Shown: positions 1-7,858 of the stretch, in pieces
How positions within the stretch are numbered: position 1 is the first letter of the stretch
How the letters are laid out: each line of letters starts with the position of its first letter
NCBI RefSeq assembly: GCF_004745635.1
Contig: NZ_SRLB01000001.1
Location: forward strand, 434,001-498,000
DNA length: 64,000 nucleotides
Reading direction: 5' to 3'
Source of the DNA: Methylobacterium nonmethylotrophicum
GTDB taxonomy: Bacteria > Pseudomonadota > Alphaproteobacteria > Rhizobiales > Beijerinckiaceae
The notes under the pieces: generated by a model
Databases searched by the model: none
What the model saw: the letters and a program-made list of their open reading frames with translations, nothing else
What the model was told of the DNA's origin: nothing
Position numbers and translations under genes: made by a program

Positions 1-354
1 ATCACGAGCTTCAAGCTGGCGGAGGTGCAGAAGTACCTGTCCTTCACCAACCACATCTGGGACGGGTTCTGGCTGATGTCCGGCAACCGGACCTGGTCGC
101 GCCTGCCGGAGGACGCGAAGGCGGTGCTCGCCCGCCACTTCAACGCCGCCGCCCTCGACCAGCGCCGGGACATCGCGAGCCAGGGCCTGGCGATGCGCGA
201 GGCCTTGGGCAAGGCCGGATTCGCGATCAACGACGCGCCGGCCGCGCCGTTCCAGGATCGCTTGCGCGCCGCCGGCTTCTACACCGAGTGGAAGGGCAAG
301 TACGGGCCGGAGGCGTGGGGCCAGCTGGAGAAGTTCGCCGGGGCGGTGTCCTAG
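1..354 (+). CDS. TRAP transporter solute-binding protein (DctP family), C-terminal part
   Basis: The frame is open from the first base of the window, so the 5' end of the gene lies outside; 117 residues are visible. The text (SFTNHIWDGFWLMSGNRTW, then 'LPEDAKAVLARHFNAAA' and a helical tail) resembles the C-terminal lobe of DctP-type periplasmic binding proteins, which deliver carboxylates or sugar acids to a DctQ/DctM membrane pair. The membrane subunits would have to lie upstream, out of view. It converges on a tartrate dehydratase operon, which makes a sugar-acid ligand possible, but no ligand-binding residue can be read here. Family call fairly safe, ligand unknown. Confidence 0.7.
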   Translation: MTSFKLAEVQKYLSFTNHIWDGFWLMSGNRTWSRLPEDAKAVLARHFNAAALDQRRDIASQGLAMREALGKAGFAINDAPAAPFQDRLRAAGFYTEWKGKYGPEAWGQLEKFAGAVS

Positions 355-378
355 GCGCCCGTCGAGACCTGCCGGCGA

Positions 379-834
379 TCAGCCGGCCGGGCCTGCGGGC
401 CGCGGCGCGACATAGGCGGTCCGTCGGCCCGGCACGAAGCCCAGGCTCTCGTAGAAGGCGTGCACCCGCGGATCGGCCCGCCCGCTCTGCATCAGGACGT
501 GATGGCAGCCGCTCGCCCAGGCCTGCGCGAGGGCCGCCCGCACGACGGCGCGGCCATGCCCGCGGCCCCGGTGAGCGGGATGGGTGACGACGTTCTCCAG
601 GAAGCCGTGGGACCGGCCGCCGCGCAGGAGGTTCGGGGCGGTGACGAGCATGCAGGTCGCAAGCATGCACCCGCCCTCCTCGGACACGAACACGGTGACG
701 CCCGGATGGGCCAGCGTCTCCCGCCACAGGCGCTCGGCCCGCGCCGGCGGCTCGGCCACCGCGCTGACCTCGGAGGCGGCGAAGAGCGCCAGGAGAGACG
801 GCAGGTCGGAGAGGAGGGCGGGCCGGGCGCTCAC
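379..834 (-). CDS. GNAT-family N-acetyltransferase
   Basis: A 151-residue single-domain protein. The acetyl-CoA pyrophosphate loop is visible as VVTHPAHRGRGHGRAVV near residues 87-103 (the Q/RxxGxG/A motif), followed by a C-terminal 'AFYESLGFVPGRRTAY' segment typical of GNAT strand 5 to strand 6. The GTG start overlaps the TGA of the upstream tartrate dehydratase gene by 4 nt, so the two are probably translationally coupled and co-transcribed. The acetyl acceptor cannot be predicted. Co-expression with tartrate dehydratase may be incidental. Confidence 0.85.
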   Translation of the reverse strand: MSARPALLSDLPSLLALFAASEVSAVAEPPARAERLWRETLAHPGVTVFVSEEGGCMLATCMLVTAPNLLRGGRSHGFLENVVTHPAHRGRGHGRAVVRAALAQAWASGCHHVLMQSGRADPRVHAFYESLGFVPGRRTAYVAPRPAGPAG

Positions 835-2000
835 GCCCGCTCCAGCGGACGCATCACCGCGTAGAGCGCGCTCTTCGCCTCGAAGCCGATGCCGGGCACG
901 TCCGGCATCGCCACCCGGCTGTCGTTGACCGGCACCGAATCGGCGAAGCCGCCGAAGGGGGCGAAGACGTCCGGGTAGCTCTCGTTGCCGCCGAGGCCCA
1001 GGCCCACCGCGATGTTGAGGGCGAATTGATGCCCGCCATGGGGGACGCAGCGGCGCGGCGACCAGCCATGCGCGCGAAGAACCTCGAGGGTGCGCAGGTA
1101 CTCGACGAGCCCGTAGGACAAGGCGGGGTCGAACTGCAGGATGTCCCGGTCCGGCCGCAGGCCCCCGTGGCGGATCAGGTTGCGGGCGTCCTGGTGCGAG
1201 AACAGGTTCTCGCCGGTGGCGAGCGGGCCGTCATAGGTCGTGGCGAGGGCGGCATGGGCCAGATAGTCGAGGGGATCGACCGGCTCCTCGTACCAGCGCA
1301 GGCCGTAGGGCGCGACCACGCGGCCGAAGCGGATCGCCTCCTCGAGGGTGAAGCGGCCGTTGACGTCGACGCAGAGCCGGGAGCCGTCGCCGCCGAGAAC
1401 GCCGAGCACCGCCTCGATCCGGGCGACATCCTCCGCGAGGGGCACCAGCCCGACCTTCATCTTCACGGTGCTGTAGCCGCGGTCGAGATAGGAGCGCATC
1501 TCGTCCTTGAGGGCGTCGAGGCCCTTGCCCGGATAGTAGTAGCCGCCGGCGGCGTAGACCCAGGCGGTCGGGTCGGCCTCGCCCCCGCGGTAGCGGTCGG
1601 CGAGCAGGCGCCAGAGCGGCACGCCCTTCGCCTTGGCGAGCGCGTCCCACAGGGCCATGTCGAGGACGCCGACCGCCACCGAGCGCTCGCCGTGGCCGCC
1701 GGGCTTCTCGTTCTTCATCATCGCGGCCCAGGCCCGGTGCGGGTCGATCAGCCCGTCCTCGTCCTGGAGATCCTCGGGCGCCGCCGCGAGCAGGCGCGGG
1801 ATGAAGCGCTCACGCAGGAGCCCCTGCGGCGCGTAGCGCCCGTTCGAGTTGAAGCCGAAGCCGACGACCGGGCGGCCATCGACCACGACGTCGGTCACGA
1901 CCGCGACCACGCTCGCCGTCATGGTCGAGAAGTCGATCCAGGCGTTGGCGATCTCCGACTTGATCGGCGCCACGCTGTCGCGGATGGCGGTGATGCGCAT
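831..2000 (-). CDS. tarD: D(-)-tartrate dehydratase (enolase superfamily)
   Basis: A 389-residue mandelate-racemase-type enolase-superfamily protein that matches my memory of Bradyrhizobium TarD along its whole length (GYGFNSNGRY-like N-part, NEKPGGHGERSVAVG, YAAGGYYYPGKGL, ATGENLFSHQDARN, PHGGHQ, GNESYPD). It would dehydrate D-tartrate to oxaloacetate with Mg2+. Visible catalytic residues are K182 in VKMK, metal ligands D212 (VDVNGRF), E238 (WYEE) and E264 (ATGENL), and the general acid/base H321 (PHGGHQ), almost the same numbering as TarD. The open frame runs upstream to 3002, but the start MRITAIRDSVAPI fits the family and has a GGGGGA ribosome site. It leads a two-gene unit with the GNAT gene. 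Confidence 0.9.
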   Translation of the reverse strand: MRITAIRDSVAPIKSEIANAWIDFSTMTASVVAVVTDVVVDGRPVVGFGFNSNGRYAPQGLLRERFIPRLLAAAPEDLQDEDGLIDPHRAWAAMMKNEKPGGHGERSVAVGVLDMALWDALAKAKGVPLWRLLADRYRGGEADPTAWVYAAGGYYYPGKGLDALKDEMRSYLDRGYSTVKMKVGLVPLAEDVARIEAVLGVLGGDGSRLCVDVNGRFTLEEAIRFGRVVAPYGLRWYEEPVDPLDYLAHAALATTYDGPLATGENLFSHQDARNLIRHGGLRPDRDILQFDPALSYGLVEYLRTLEVLRAHGWSPRRCVPHGGHQFALNIAVGLGLGGNESYPDVFAPFGGFADSVPVNDSRVAMPDVPGIGFEAKSALYAVMRPLERA

Positions 2001-2094
2001 GAGCGGTCCCCCTGCGAGCCTGATTGCCGTCATCTCGTAGGGGCGGCGGTCCGCGGCGACAATGGCAGCCGGCGCGGACCGGCGGCGCGGCGCC

Positions 2095-2415
2095 TCAGCG
2101 CGCCGTGCCGGTCTTCTGCGCGCCCGGGCCGGTGCCGGGCGCGCCGCTGCCGGTCGGGCCGTCGCGCTGCACCGTCGGGCCGGGCCCCATATTGCCGCCG
2201 CTCGACCCTTGCGAGCCGGTCGAGCCCATGCTGCCCGGGTTGTTGCCGCCGATGCCGGTGCCGGGCGGCTGGCTCGCCATGCCGGAGCCGGTATTGCCGC
2301 TCGAGGACGGGGCGGCACCCGTGCCGTTGTTGATGCCCTGGGCGGAAGCGGTGTCGGCGAGCGCGAGGAGGCCGGCCAGGGAGGCGAGTGCGAGGAGCGT
2401 GGGGCGAGTCGGCAT
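2095..2415 (-). CDS. Small secreted Gly/Ser/Pro-rich protein, function unknown
   Basis: A 106-residue protein with a clear Sec signal peptide (MPTRP, a hydrophobic run LLALASLAGLLALA, then DTASAQ with cleavage expected after ASA). The mature part is low-complexity, rich in Gly, Ser, Asn and Pro (repeated GTG, GSMGSTGSQGSSGG-like text), with no cysteine and no catalytic motif, so it looks unstructured. The frame extends to 2583, but the internal ATG directly before the signal peptide is the sensible start. Function not recognised. Similar low-complexity exported proteins are common in this group of bacteria. Confidence 0.65.
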   Translation of the reverse strand: MPTRPTLLALASLAGLLALADTASAQGINNGTGAAPSSSGNTGSGMASQPPGTGIGGNNPGSMGSTGSQGSSGGNMGPGPTVQRDGPTGSGAPGTGPGAQKTGTAR

Positions 2416-2764
2416 GATGGGGTTTCCGGTCTCTCGACGGCGTGGGACCGGGGCAACGGCAGAGGGCAGCCGGCGTTCCCGCCCGGCTCGGCGCAGGATC
2501 GGCTCAGGGTCGGTTTGGGGCGGGTCCGGCTTGGGCGAACGGATTCTGGACCCACGAATTTGGACCAGCAGATCTTGGACCAACGGATGAGGCGGTCCGG
2601 GGGATGACGTCTTGGCATCCCGTCCGCCTTCCGGGCAGAGTGCTCGGCCTGTCGTCCCGGTGTCACGGAGCGGCGGCTATGGCCACCCGCAGAAGGTGGC
2701 GTGGATCTTGAAAGGGAGTGGCGCGGGGTCCGGTCGCGACCCGTCTCCGCGCGAAGGAGCTGGT
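2416..2764. other. Divergent intergenic region with three spaced TGGACC copies
   Basis: No gene is supported between the divergent small genes at 2415 (minus) and 2765 (plus). It holds three TGGACC hexamers at 2547-2552, 2561-2566 and 2576-2581, spaced 14 and 15 bp apart, which could be a binding site for a regulator or chance. Otherwise nothing recognisable. Confidence 0.4.
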
Positions 2765-2887
2765 ATGCAGGTGTTCCTGATCGCCCTCGGGCTCGTTGCC
2801 GTCCTGGTCGTCGCCGGCGTGTTCGGTCGTCATTCCGATTACCGCGCCGATCACCGCGATCTCCCGGAGCCCCGGCGGCGCACCTGA
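2765..2887 (+). CDS. Single-span membrane small protein
   Basis: A 40-residue ORF: MQVFLIALGLVAVLVVAGVFG forms one transmembrane helix, then a charged tail HSDYRADHRDLPEPRRRT that should stay in the cytoplasm. A strong ribosome site AAGGAG (2754-2759) lies 5 nt before the ATG, which is the main reason to believe it. No homologue is recognised. It sits between two small secreted-protein genes. Confidence 0.5.
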   Translation: MQVFLIALGLVAVLVVAGVFGRHSDYRADHRDLPEPRRRT

Positions 2888-3000
2888 TCCGGTCGGGTGC
2901 GGCGCAACGGCCGCTGCCCTGCCGCGTTAGACTGAGCGGGGGTGGATCGAGCGTGCGGCCGCACGCCGGCCCCGGGACCCTCTCGCAGCAGGAGCCCGCC

Positions 3001-3270
3001 ATGCGCGCTCAACCTTCGTTCGCCCTCGCCGTCCTGGTCGGCCTCGCCGCCGCGTCTCCGGCCTCGGCACAGGGCCTGCCCGACCAGACCGGCACCGGGA
3101 GCGGGCCCCGCTCCACCATCACGGCGCCCAATACCAGCTCGGTCGGCCGCACGATGCCGCGGCCCGGCAGCGGCGACGCGCGCCTCGAGCGCCGGATCGA
3201 CGACCGCACGCGTCAGGAGCGCGAGGACGACCGGATCGATGCCGGCATCTGCGTCGGCTGCAATCGCTGA
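3001..3270 (+). CDS. Small secreted protein, function unknown
   Basis: An 89-residue protein with a signal peptide (MRAQPSFALAVLVGLAAASPASAQ, cleavage after ASA). The mature part has a Thr/Ser/Pro-rich stretch, then a strongly charged helical segment (DARLERRIDDRTRQEREDDR) and a C-terminal pair of cysteines in GICVGCNR, which could bind metal or form a disulfide. Upstream CAGCAGGAGCCC provides a GGAG ribosome site. The family is not recognised. Confidence 0.65.
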   Translation: MRAQPSFALAVLVGLAAASPASAQGLPDQTGTGSGPRSTITAPNTSSVGRTMPRPGSGDARLERRIDDRTRQEREDDRIDAGICVGCNR

Positions 3271-3557
3271 AGCGATGTCGCCCGCGCAGGTCCCGGGTGG
3301 CGCGGGGCGCGAGAGGCGATCCTGACCGGCTTCGCGCGAGCCCGGCCGCAGCATCGATCCTGCACAGGCGGGCGCGGGCGTGAGCTATCATGCGCCGACC
3401 GATACAATTCGACTGACCCGCCGAAACTCTCGGCCGCCCGGTCCGGCGATGCGCCGCCGCCGCGGGTCGCCTGGACTGGACGCCGGCGCGGCGGAATCTC
3501 CGCGCTGCCGCCGAGCCGAACCCTCATGCTTGACGCCGAACGGGCATAAACCTACTG

Positions 3558-4199
3558 ATGCTCGTATGGGTTGCAGGAGTTCCCCTTGGTCGGGCAGCTT
3601 TCCCGGCCCTGGAACACGTGCCGGCGGAGGTATGCGTGCTGGGAAGACGAGCGGGAGGGGCGGAGCCTCCGCCCGGAGGGCTGGCGGCGGCCTGCGAGGC
3701 GCAGGACGCGGTCGCGACCTGGCGGTGGGACATCGGCCGGAACATCCTGTGCGGCGATGCCCGCATGGCGGCCTTCTTCGGAGTCGACCCGGTCAGCCTG
3801 CGTCGCGGCGCGCCGATCCCGCTCCTGCTCGAACGCATCCATCCGGAGGACCGCGAGACGGTCTCGACCCGCATCGCGCAGGCGGCCGAGGAGGGCGGGT
3901 CCTACGTCGTGCCCTACCGCCTCCTGTCGGCGGAGGGCGCGGTCCGCTGGGTCCTGTCCTGCGGGCGCTGCGCCCATGACGAGGCCGGCCGGCCCGCCGA
4001 GGGACGGGGCGTCGTCATCGACATGACCGCCGGGGACCTCCACCCGCTCGAGCGCGCCGCCGGCCACGGCCTCGCCGTCCGCCGCGCCGTCGACGAGTGC
4101 GGCGATCCGTTCCTGCGCAGCCTCGCCGACATGCTGCTCCTGGAGATCGGCCGCGGCCTCGCCGGCCGGCACCAGGAACCGGCCCGCGCGCGCATGTGA
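3558..4199 (+). CDS. PAS-domain protein (PAS_3 fold)
   Basis: 213 residues. After an Ala/Gly-rich N-terminus, residues about 50-155 read as a PAS_3 domain: ATWRWDIGRNILCGDARMAAFFGVD, then LLERIHPEDRETVSTRIAQA, then YVVPYRLLSAEGAVRWVLSCGR and GRPAEGRGVVIDMT, which is the standard order of a PAS sensor ending in its PAC strand. No histidine kinase, GGDEF or receiver domain follows; the tail is a short helix (RSLADMLLLEIGRGLA). It therefore looks like a stand-alone sensor or a degenerate kinase. The start at 3558 is uncertain; an in-frame start further in would not affect the PAS domain. Confidence 0.7.
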   Translation: MLVWVAGVPLGRAAFPALEHVPAEVCVLGRRAGGAEPPPGGLAAACEAQDAVATWRWDIGRNILCGDARMAAFFGVDPVSLRRGAPIPLLLERIHPEDRETVSTRIAQAAEEGGSYVVPYRLLSAEGAVRWVLSCGRCAHDEAGRPAEGRGVVIDMTAGDLHPLERAAGHGLAVRRAVDECGDPFLRSLADMLLLEIGRGLAGRHQEPARARM

Positions 4200-4269
4200 C
4201 GCGGCGCACGGACGCGGCCGCCTCATCCCCGGCAGGATGCCGCCATGATCTTCAGGGCAGTATCCAGCC

Positions 4270-4506
4270 ATGACCCACCTCTATTTCCACTGCGGCTACG
4301 CCGACGAACTCTTTCTCGACCTGCGCGGCGCGGATGTCGGCGACCTCGACGAGGCCCGCGACCACGCCCTTGACGTGGCCCGGACCATGATGGCGAGCGC
4401 CTACGGGCCGGTCGACTTCTCGGACTGGTTCGTCTGCGTCGGCGACGAGCGCGACGAGGGTGTCCTCGTCGTGCCCTTCGCCTCGGCCCTGCCGACCCTG
4501 CATTGA
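4270..4506 (+). CDS. DUF6894-like small protein
   Basis: A 78-residue protein beginning MTHLYFHCGYADELFLDLRG, with the pattern of the small DUF6894 family (an YFH..... start, an acidic 'D..G....DLDEAR..AL..A' middle, and a C-terminal strand with 'GDERDEGVLVVPF'). These proteins are abundant, often in several paralogues, in Methylobacterium and Bradyrhizobium; their role is unknown. It follows the PAS gene by 70 bp in the same direction. Confidence 0.65.
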   Translation: MTHLYFHCGYADELFLDLRGADVGDLDEARDHALDVARTMMASAYGPVDFSDWFVCVGDERDEGVLVVPFASALPTLH

Positions 4507-4554
4507 GGGCCGGCTTCCGGTCAGGCCACGCGGCCGGTCAGGCCATGCGGGCGG

Positions 4555-5346
4555 TCAGGCCGCCACGATCGCGAGCCGCGCCCCGTGGGTGAGCCGCAGG
4601 TCGAGGTCGCCCGACGTTCCGCTCCCCCGGAAGGCGGCCGCGACCGGGCCCTCGCCCCGCGCCGCCAGCGCTGCCGCGAGAATCCCGTCCGGGCCGGTCG
4701 GGCTCGCCAGGGTGACGGTGGTGGCGTGCCCGAGCGGCAGGGTCGCGGCGCGGGCCGGCTGCCCGAGGATCTCGGCCTCGACGACCGGCGCCTCGGCCCC
4801 GGTGCCGAGGAGCGCCGCGTAGCGGGCCCGCGAGGCCTCGACGTCGCGCACCGCCACCGTCAGGGAGGCGACCCCGGTGACGCCGTTGTCGTGCCGGCGC
4901 ACGTCGCCCTCCTGCACCCGCAGGCTGCGGGGCGTGACGTCGCCGCACAGGAACGGCACGTCGGAGCCCGGCGCCCGGGCGGTCTTCCAGTCCAGGCGGG
5001 CGCCGTCCGGCCGGAACCGGCCGCCCGCGACCGGATCGGCGATGTCGAGCCCGCGCCCCTGTGCCGCCTTCACGTCGGAATCGATGTCGCCGGGCAGGAG
5101 CGCGTGGTCGAGGAAGCCCTCGCCGGCGCGGTGATAGACCTCTGACCAGCGGTTGCCGGGCTCGGGCTTCTTGAACGCGATCAACTCCAGGTAGGCGCCG
5201 TCCTCCAGCACCACCAGCACATTGTGGGTGATGCCGTTCTGGTGCTCGCCGCCGCGGATCACCGTGAAGCCGAGGCTGGAATAATCCGCGAAGGCGGCGT
5301 CGAGGTCGGCGACCGCGATGACGAGGTGGTCGAGGGTGAGGGCCAT
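4555..5346 (-). CDS. VOC-superfamily protein (glyoxalase-like domain)
   Basis: 263 residues. The N-terminal half starts LTLDHLVIAVADLDAAFADY.SLGFTVIRGGEHQNGITHNVLV, the classical VOC opening with a metal-type His in DHLV, followed by 'AYLELIAFKKPE', which matches glyoxalase-like domain 3. The C-terminal half (GVASLTVAVRDVEASRARYAALL) is a second VOC repeat. The gene begins 12 bp after the fused ABC ATPase and is the last gene of the transporter operon, so it may act on the imported compound. The substrate is unknown. Confidence 0.8.
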   Translation of the reverse strand: MALTLDHLVIAVADLDAAFADYSSLGFTVIRGGEHQNGITHNVLVVLEDGAYLELIAFKKPEPGNRWSEVYHRAGEGFLDHALLPGDIDSDVKAAQGRGLDIADPVAGGRFRPDGARLDWKTARAPGSDVPFLCGDVTPRSLRVQEGDVRRHDNGVTGVASLTVAVRDVEASRARYAALLGTGAEAPVVEAEILGQPARAATLPLGHATTVTLASPTGPDGILAAALAARGEGPVAAAFRGSGTSGDLDLRLTHGARLAIVAA

Positions 5347-5358
5347 GGGGTTTCCTTC

Positions 5359-7005
5359 TCAGGCGGCGGGGGCGTGCGGGCGCCCCGGGATCCAGGCACG
5401 GCCGGGCACCGCATCGAGGAGGGCGCGGGTATAGGCGGCCTGGGGGGCGGTGAAGACCTCCGCGGTCGGGCCGGCCTCGACGACGGCGCCGTCCTTCATC
5501 ACGGCGATGCGGTCGCAGATCTGGCCGGCGACCCTAAGGTCGTGGGTGATGAACAGCATCGAGAGCCCGAGCCGGTCGCGCAGGGAGTCGAGCAGGGCCA
5601 GGACCTGCGCCTGGACCGAGACGTCGAGGGCCGAGACCGGCTCGTCGGCGACCAGCACCTCGGGGTCGACGGCGAGCGCCCGGGCGAGGCCGATGCGCTG
5701 ACGCTGGCCGCCGGAGAATTCATGGGGCAAGCGGTCCATGGCGGCGGGATCGAGCCCGACGAGGGTGAACAGCGCGCGCGCCTTCGCCAGCGCCTCCGCG
5801 CGCGGGACGCCCCGCAGCATCGGCCCCTGGGCCACCAGCTCGCCGGCGCGGCGGCGCGGGTTGAGCGAGGCGAAGGGGTCCTGAAAGACCATCTGCACCC
5901 GGCGGGCTTCCGCGCGCATCGCCCGGCGCGAGAGCGCGGCGAGATCGGTGTCGCCGAGGCGGATCGTGCCGGTGTCGGGATCGAGCAGCCGCACGATGCA
6001 GCGCGCCAGCGTCGACTTGCCGGAGCCCGATTCGCCGACGATGCCGAGCGTCGTGCCCCGCGGCAGCGACAGGCTCACGTTCTTCACCGCGTGGGTGACC
6101 CGGGCCCGGCCCGGCCACAGCCCGCCGCCCTTGCGGTAGGTCTTGGAGACACCGTCGAGCGTCAGGATCGCCGGCGCCGCCGTGCCGGCGCGCGCGGCGC
6201 GCGGCACGAGCGGCGGCACCGCGGCGATCAGCGCCTGCGTGTAGGGCGCCTGCGGCCGGTTGAGCACGCCCTCCGCCGGCCCGACCTCGACCAGGTGCCC
6301 GGCCTGCATCACCGCGACCCGGTCGGCGATCTCCGCCACCACGCCGAAATCGTGGGTGATGAACAGCACCCCCATGCCGCGCCGCTTCTGGATGTCGCGG
6401 ATCAGCCCGAGGATGCGCCCCTGGGTGGTGACATCCAGCGCCGTCGTCGGCTCGTCGGCGATGAGGAGCGCCGGCTCGAGCGCCAGCGCCATCGCGATCA
6501 TCACCCGCTGGCGCTGCCCGCCGGACAGCTCGTGCGGGTAGGCCCGCAGCGCGGCGGCCGGATCCGGCATCCGCACCTCGGTCAGCAGCGCCAGGGTCTT
6601 CTCGCGGATCTCCCGGGCGCTCAGGCGGGTGTGGATGCGGAAGGTCTCGGCGATCTGGTCGCCGGCCCGGCGCAGGGGATTCAGGGCCGTCATCGGCTCC
6701 TGGAAGATCATGCCGATCGCAGCACCCCGCAGGCGCCGCATCTCGGCCTCGGAGGCCGCGACGAGGTCGCGGCGCTGAAACAGCACCCGGCCGGCATCGG
6801 GGCTGACGCCGGGGGGCAAGAGGCGCATCACCGTGTTGGCGAGGACCGACTTGCCCGAGCCGGACTCGCCGACGACGCACAGGATCTCGTTGGCGGCGAG
6901 CGACAGGGAGACGCCGGCGAGCGCGTGGCTGCGGTCGGCCCCCGGCGGCAGGCGGACCGACAGGTTTTCCACCGAGAGGAGGGGGCCCGCGGAGCGATCC
7001 ATCAT
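5359..7005 (-). CDS. ABC importer ATPase, two nucleotide-binding domains fused (DppD-DppF type)
   Basis: 548 residues containing two complete ABC modules. Module 1: Walker A GESGSGKS at 46-53, Q-loop FQEP near 101, signature LSGGQ at 160-164, Walker B LLIADEP near 180-186. Module 2: Walker A at 324-331, Q-loop FQDP near 374, FSGGQ at 430-434, Walker B VLVADEP near 450-456. The oligopeptide C-terminal zinc-free loop 'GPAEGVLNRPQAPYTQALI' follows each module, as in the peptide/nickel class. It powers import by the two permeases encoded upstream. The start ATGATG overlaps the permease stop by 4 nt, so the genes are translationally coupled. Confidence 0.9.
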   Translation of the reverse strand: MMDRSAGPLLSVENLSVRLPPGADRSHALAGVSLSLAANEILCVVGESGSGKSVLANTVMRLLPPGVSPDAGRVLFQRRDLVAASEAEMRRLRGAAIGMIFQEPMTALNPLRRAGDQIAETFRIHTRLSAREIREKTLALLTEVRMPDPAAALRAYPHELSGGQRQRVMIAMALALEPALLIADEPTTALDVTTQGRILGLIRDIQKRRGMGVLFITHDFGVVAEIADRVAVMQAGHLVEVGPAEGVLNRPQAPYTQALIAAVPPLVPRAARAGTAAPAILTLDGVSKTYRKGGGLWPGRARVTHAVKNVSLSLPRGTTLGIVGESGSGKSTLARCIVRLLDPDTGTIRLGDTDLAALSRRAMRAEARRVQMVFQDPFASLNPRRRAGELVAQGPMLRGVPRAEALAKARALFTLVGLDPAAMDRLPHEFSGGQRQRIGLARALAVDPEVLVADEPVSALDVSVQAQVLALLDSLRDRLGLSMLFITHDLRVAGQICDRIAVMKDGAVVEAGPTAEVFTAPQAAYTRALLDAVPGRAWIPGRPHAPAA

Positions 7006-7853
7006 GGCGCGGCCTTCACCGGGGCGGGGCCGCGCAGGCGCGGGTTGAGGGCGTCGTTGAGGCCCTGGCCGACCAGCGACACGGCCAGCACCGTCACCAG
7101 GATCGCGACGCCGGGAATCGCCGACACGTACCATTGCGTGCGCAGCACGCCCCGCCCGGCGCCGATCAGGTTGCCCCAGGAGGCGACGTTCGGGTCGGAG
7201 AGGTTGAGGAAGGCGAGCGCGCTCTCGAGCAGGATCGCCACTGCCATCACCACGCTGGCATAGACGATCACCGGCGGGAGCGCATTGGGCAGGATCTCGC
7301 GGGCGATGATGCGGGCATCGCCCATGCCGAGCACCCGGCACGCCTGGACGAATTCGCGGTTGCGCAGGGTCAGGAACTCGGCCCGCGTCAGCCGGGCCGG
7401 GGCCGGCCAGGAGACGAGGCCGATCGCCACCGTGACGGTGGCGATGTCCGAGCCGAACACCGCCACCAGCACGAGGAGCAGCAGGAAGTTCGGCAGGGTC
7501 TGGAACGCTTCCGTGACCCGCATCAAGGCGTCGTCGACGATCCCGCCGTAGAAGCCCGCCACCGCGCCCACCGCGATGCCGATCGCGATGGCGATCACGG
7601 TCGCGACGAGCCCGATCAGCAGCGAGACCCGGGCGCCGTGGAAGACCTGGGCGGCGATGTCGCGCCCGCTCGCATCGGTGCCGAGCCAGACCTTCGGGTT
7701 GACGAAGGGCCATTGCAGCGGCCGCCCGGCGAGGCCGAGCGGGTCCTTGGGAAACAGCAGAGGCGCGGCGAGGGCGACCGCGATGACGAGGAGGAGCAGG
7801 ACGGCGCCGAGCAAGGCCGCCGGGTTGCGCAGGTAGCGCCGGAGAGCCGCCAT
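7002..7853 (-). CDS. Peptide/nickel-class ABC permease, DppC-like
   Basis: 283 residues. An N-terminal helix (AALLGAVLLLLVIAVALAAPLL) is followed by the OppC-type periplasmic loop ending in LGTDASGRDI, then the binding-protein-dependent permease domain. The EAA loop that docks on the ATPase is readable as EFVQACRVLGMGDARIIAREILPNALPP-type text. The frame extends upstream to 8618 inside the next gene, but MAALRRYLRNP at 7853 is the natural start, 5 bp after the preceding permease. It pairs with that permease in the inner membrane. Confidence 0.9.
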   Translation of the reverse strand: MAALRRYLRNPAALLGAVLLLLVIAVALAAPLLFPKDPLGLAGRPLQWPFVNPKVWLGTDASGRDIAAQVFHGARVSLLIGLVATVIAIAIGIAVGAVAGFYGGIVDDALMRVTEAFQTLPNFLLLLVLVAVFGSDIATVTVAIGLVSWPAPARLTRAEFLTLRNREFVQACRVLGMGDARIIAREILPNALPPVIVYASVVMAVAILLESALAFLNLSDPNVASWGNLIGAGRGVLRTQWYVSAIPGVAILVTVLAVSLVGQGLNDALNPRLRGPAPVKAAP

Positions 7854-7858
7854 GGCCT

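Noticed and set aside
831..3002. Long minus-strand frame that includes the tartrate dehydratase
   Set aside because: Only the part from 2000 downward matches TarD; the upstream text runs through another small gene and is not protein-like.
5224..7263. Long plus-strand open frame (679 codons) opposite the ABC ATPase gene
   Set aside because: It reads as low-complexity Arg/Gly/His text with no family resemblance and is the mirror of a complete double ATPase gene; such frames are expected at high GC.
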